Source: Membranipora membranacea (lineage: Eukaryota > Bryozoa > Gymnolaemata > Cheilostomatida > Membraniporidae). Taken from it: a stretch of DNA of 64,000 nt. Below the pieces are notes generated by a model, which had not been told where the DNA came from, searched no databases, and saw only the letters and a list, made by a program, of their open reading frames with translations. Each line of letters opens with the position of its first letter. Position 1 is the first letter of the stretch. Of the stretch, positions 61,027-64,000 are shown piece after piece. The stretch is from contig OU612072.1 in NCBI GenBank assembly GCA_914767715.1, positions 4,464,001 through 4,528,000 on the forward strand, given 5' to 3'. The position numbers were made by a program, and so were the translations under genes.

Positions 61027-63844
61027 ATGATATTCAATCTCGCTCTTACTAGAGCTGCTAATCTCCCTGTAATTTTCATTCTCACTGTCGGATGAGCCAG
61101 AGCTGTACTTTCTTGCCATGCTCGATCGTTAGCTTTGTCATTGCATTATGAAATGTCATACACTATCCAATTTTACCAGCTAATCCACATGGGACAGATA
61201 TATCATGCCTTGTATTCACTCATCCATTCAATAGATAAATCATGTGTGTTTTGATATCACATGCAGAATATAATAACATAACAATACGCCTTATTTACAA
61301 AGTACTGTATATTCCCATTATAATCTGAGGTACTAAAAAGGTACTATTTTCAACAAGTGATCACAACTCCAAAGGAAAAAAATAGTACCTTTTTAATACC
61401 TTATCATCCCAACTTTGAGGGCAAATAAGTCTTAACTGGGCCACAGGCTTCTTTTGAACATAGAACAATGCTCTAAATTAGACTGAGATCTCTAGAATGA
61501 TACCAAAAAACCTGATCCTTTACAAGCATTTTAACAATGGTTCTCCAATCTTAATATTATGTTAAGTGATTCAATCAATTCATAGCTTGAAAACTTCAAG
61601 ATCTTTGTTAATCTGTTTCTATTTAATTTTGTCTTTCCAAACTTTTAGATACAGGATACACAACCAGGGCATGTCTGGCCCTCATGTTCGAATACGCTGC
61701 AAAATAAGTGAAGTTCTATAATTTTGTTGATATCGCTCGCATTTCCATTTCCAAAATTTAAAAAGCTGAACAAAAATTTGCACCAGATACTTACTTCAGC
61801 TAGATGTGAGGTCCATTGTTGACATAACTGAAAACTGTAAGAAAATGCCTTCAGCGTTAATGATTTTGGGCGTTAGGGACTAGGGATTAGGCAGTAAGGC
61901 TGCTATTTTTGCAAGCCCTTTGTTTGGCAAAAGAAAGCTTATTATGCTATTCCAGACATGAATTTCAATGGCTATAACATACCACATATACTTCGTTTGA
62001 CTGCTGAAAGAAGCCAGGATCACAACTATTTATCTAATATGTTTTATGGTAGTGTCATTTTGGTCAAAAAAACAGGCAAAGCAATTGCCCTAACATTGAT
62101 TTTGAGTCATCCATCGGTGAACATATAAGATGTAAAGTTAAATTTCACCAACTGAAACTGACTGAAGTTGTTTGTTTAGGGACCAATTTTTAGGCACCCA
62201 AAACTCATGATCTTTTCTGTCTGGTCTCTGTGAAGGCTGCTATTTGACTCAGAAAGGAAGTCATTGGGAAACATTGGTTATAGATACTGATACTGATATT
62301 GCTATTGCTATTGCACCTGCATGAAGATTAATGCTAGACTTGGCAGTTATACAGTGTACAGCATCAGCAGAAGAAAATGTGCTGTTCTTGCTAGAAGATC
62401 CAAATCCGGCTTTTATCACCAGCCCCAATTTGATGCAATGATCATTGATTCCGGAAGCAGTGTTTTGTTACCCATTAAAAGAGAAAAAAAAACAAATTTC
62501 AATGAAAACTCTGAGTTTTGGATAAGCATAATCCAGGATCTCATGAAAGAATAATGGATCAAATTTTGATAATTTAGAATTGACCTTGAGCCTTATATGG
62601 TGACTGAATTGCTTAACTCTTGAGCCAGGCATTCCCAGCACAGCCTAGAAATAATAATGAAAAGTCAACATTTTTGGCCTGATGAATTCCAAAGCAGGCA
62701 AAGAGCGCATCTCATATAGTAGCTACTTCATATTTTAGTAAACACCCATATCACCCTCATATTGATGTCCATATTAGGTTGATTTTGGGTCAGATATCGA
62801 TATAAGCCATCACCGTCAAACTGAAGTCAATTGGACATCTGCATCTTGACATAGGTAGTCAGTATGAGGTTAACTTTTGGGCCAGATATCAACATCAATG
62901 TCGGACATCAAACCTTTTCTGCCATGCTGATTTTCTTCAGAATGACAGATTACAATGGCTAAATGAAAGATGGTTTCCTTCTATCCCATGGTATTTTTCT
63001 ATCACAATTGAAGAATCCTGAATATAAGTGTTGTGACACACAGGTTGGTGTACAGGACGCTAGATTATACACTGATAACAACATGGTCATAAGAAATCTA
63101 GCCGCTGTCCAACTTTGGTCAAGCATAGGTGTTGTCTCTAACTTTTTGGTCATAAACCCCACTTTTTCCGTTTGATTTCACATTTGATATTGAGTGGAGA
63201 ACAGAAAGTATTCAAACATGTTTTTGTATGATGGGATTGGACTGAAATAATATCTCATGTTTAAAGCTATAAACAAAATATAAAAAAGTATCCAATCATT
63301 AGGATTGTAGGTTAAATCAAATGTGTCACTTTTTAAGTGTCTTGGCGCTGTAAAAGATTGTATTTTCATGCTAAACTGCATACTCATGAACTCATGAACA
63401 GAGTTTTTCAAGCATTTTGTTCAATCATGTTAGCCGACATGAAGCAAGTAACAGCATCTGAGTCAAGACCAGTCCAAACCATTCAAGCCAAGACATAAAG
63501 TTGGTCAAATTTAGAGAGTCAATTAATTTTCCATATCCCACAGAGTTGGCGGCACAATATTTTGCTGCAATATCTGCGACAAACACTAGCCTTCAATACA
63601 CATGTGGCCCAACAAACCGCAGAGAACATCAAAACTCAAACATAGAAACTTGGAGTGAAGGAGATGGCTCTTACCAGCTGAACTACCTGTTACTCTGACC
63701 GAGAAACTCGCAGCTGTTATATAAGTAACAAAATAATACAGCATGGTTTGATCTACTTTGGTTACATATTAGGCATTATGGGATATGGTATTTTGTCCCA
63801 TATGGTATTATGTCCAATCCGGCGTTATATCCACTGGTATATTG

Positions 63845-64000
63845 TAAATGTAATGTAAATGTAAATGTAAATGTAAATCAATTTTTATCTAGCTGCTCTC
63901 CAGCAATCTTTACAAGAATATAAGATAGATACATATACATATTCAATTTAGCGCACTCCTGTACAAGGTAGGAGTGGACAAGCTAGGCTATTGTCCATAG
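63845..64000 (-). repeat. LINE 3' end with TTTACA-type tail, cut by the window end
   Basis: R1 homology stops at the first of several TAAATG units (63,845-63,878), followed by unrelated sequence to the end. Read on the minus strand, this is a retroposon 3' end with a hexanucleotide tail. The body lies beyond the window. Confidence 0.55.

Larger units (their letters stand above)
41193..63844 (+). repeat. R1 array: head-to-tail large composite repeat
   Basis: The same modules recur in one orientation. GCCTTCAGCGTTAATGAT lies at about 44,743, 47,552, 55,225 and 61,848. GGAATGTTTGAATGATAACT lies at 42,322, 51,893 and 59,478. Approximate copies: a module I tail at 41,193-41,745; copy I 41,875-47,403; copy II, lacking modules A to E, 47,404-51,429; copy III 51,430-59,440 with a LINE; copy IV 59,475-63,844, cut by a LINE tail. 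Copies II, III and IV are very similar, with scattered substitutions and small indels. Copy junctions differ, so loss or unequal exchange has occurred. No long intact open frame spans a unit. Confidence 0.9.

Noticed and set aside
1-64000. CRISPR array, bacterial operon or phage content
   Set aside because: Spliced genes, SINEs, LINEs and eukaryotic transposon families throughout. No prokaryotic gene organisation or regular short spacers.

Overview
The window looks like intergenic, transposon-dominated DNA from an invertebrate animal. It is AT-rich, with GT-AG introns of a few hundred bases, tRNA-derived SINEs, LINE 3' ends with short-repeat tails, a BEL/Pao fragment, and decayed P-element and ISL2EU-like (PIF/Harbinger relative) transposases. 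A marine invertebrate is plausible but the species cannot be fixed from the sequence. I found no intact, recognisable housekeeping gene, rRNA or canonical tRNA.

Layout. 1-8.5 kb: fragments of two repeat families, called R1 and R2 here, cut by TTAA-flanked MITEs, an 8-bp-TSD insertion, a 145-bp tandem repeat and an isolated GC/CpG-rich patch. 8.5-12.8 kb: mostly anonymous DNA with one candidate small secreted peptide, a minisatellite, a MITE and a possible promoter with a leader exon. 12.9-21.6 kb: two convergent broken genes, a SWIM/YqaJ nuclease gene (+) and a THAP/DDE_Tnp_4 transposase gene (-), which together look like one ISL2EU-type element. A MITE and a 701-bp foldback lie between them, and a hAT-like element with a perfect 8-bp TSD sits in the last codons of the transposase. 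23.4-30.4 kb: an 18-exon THAP/P-element transposase gene with two in-frame stops and three frameshifts. 32.4-39.6 kb: candidate small secreted genes, a BEL/Pao integrase remnant, an inverted R2 copy, palindromes and a 1.2-kb minisatellite.

41.2-63.8 kb: a head-to-tail array of the large composite repeat R1 (about 7 kb when complete), of which an inverted 2.1-kb piece lies at 1.3-3.4 kb and a direct piece at 6.3-7.3 kb. R1 modules, in order: A (leader), E (THAP-like start codon region with an antisense Ser/Asp/Glu-rich ORF), F/G (acceptor-like site and short ORFs), a Asp-Ser-Gly ORF, a tRNA-like SINE on the minus strand, H (a 14-17-bp degenerate tandem array), I and J. A 5'-truncated LINE interrupts one copy and carries an inverted copy of its own target flank. 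A second LINE tail cuts the last copy at the window end.

The genes do not form a pathway. What holds the window together is nested mobile DNA, and because R1 and R2 are present in several copies, many insertions can be dated and defined against an uninterrupted copy inside the same window.
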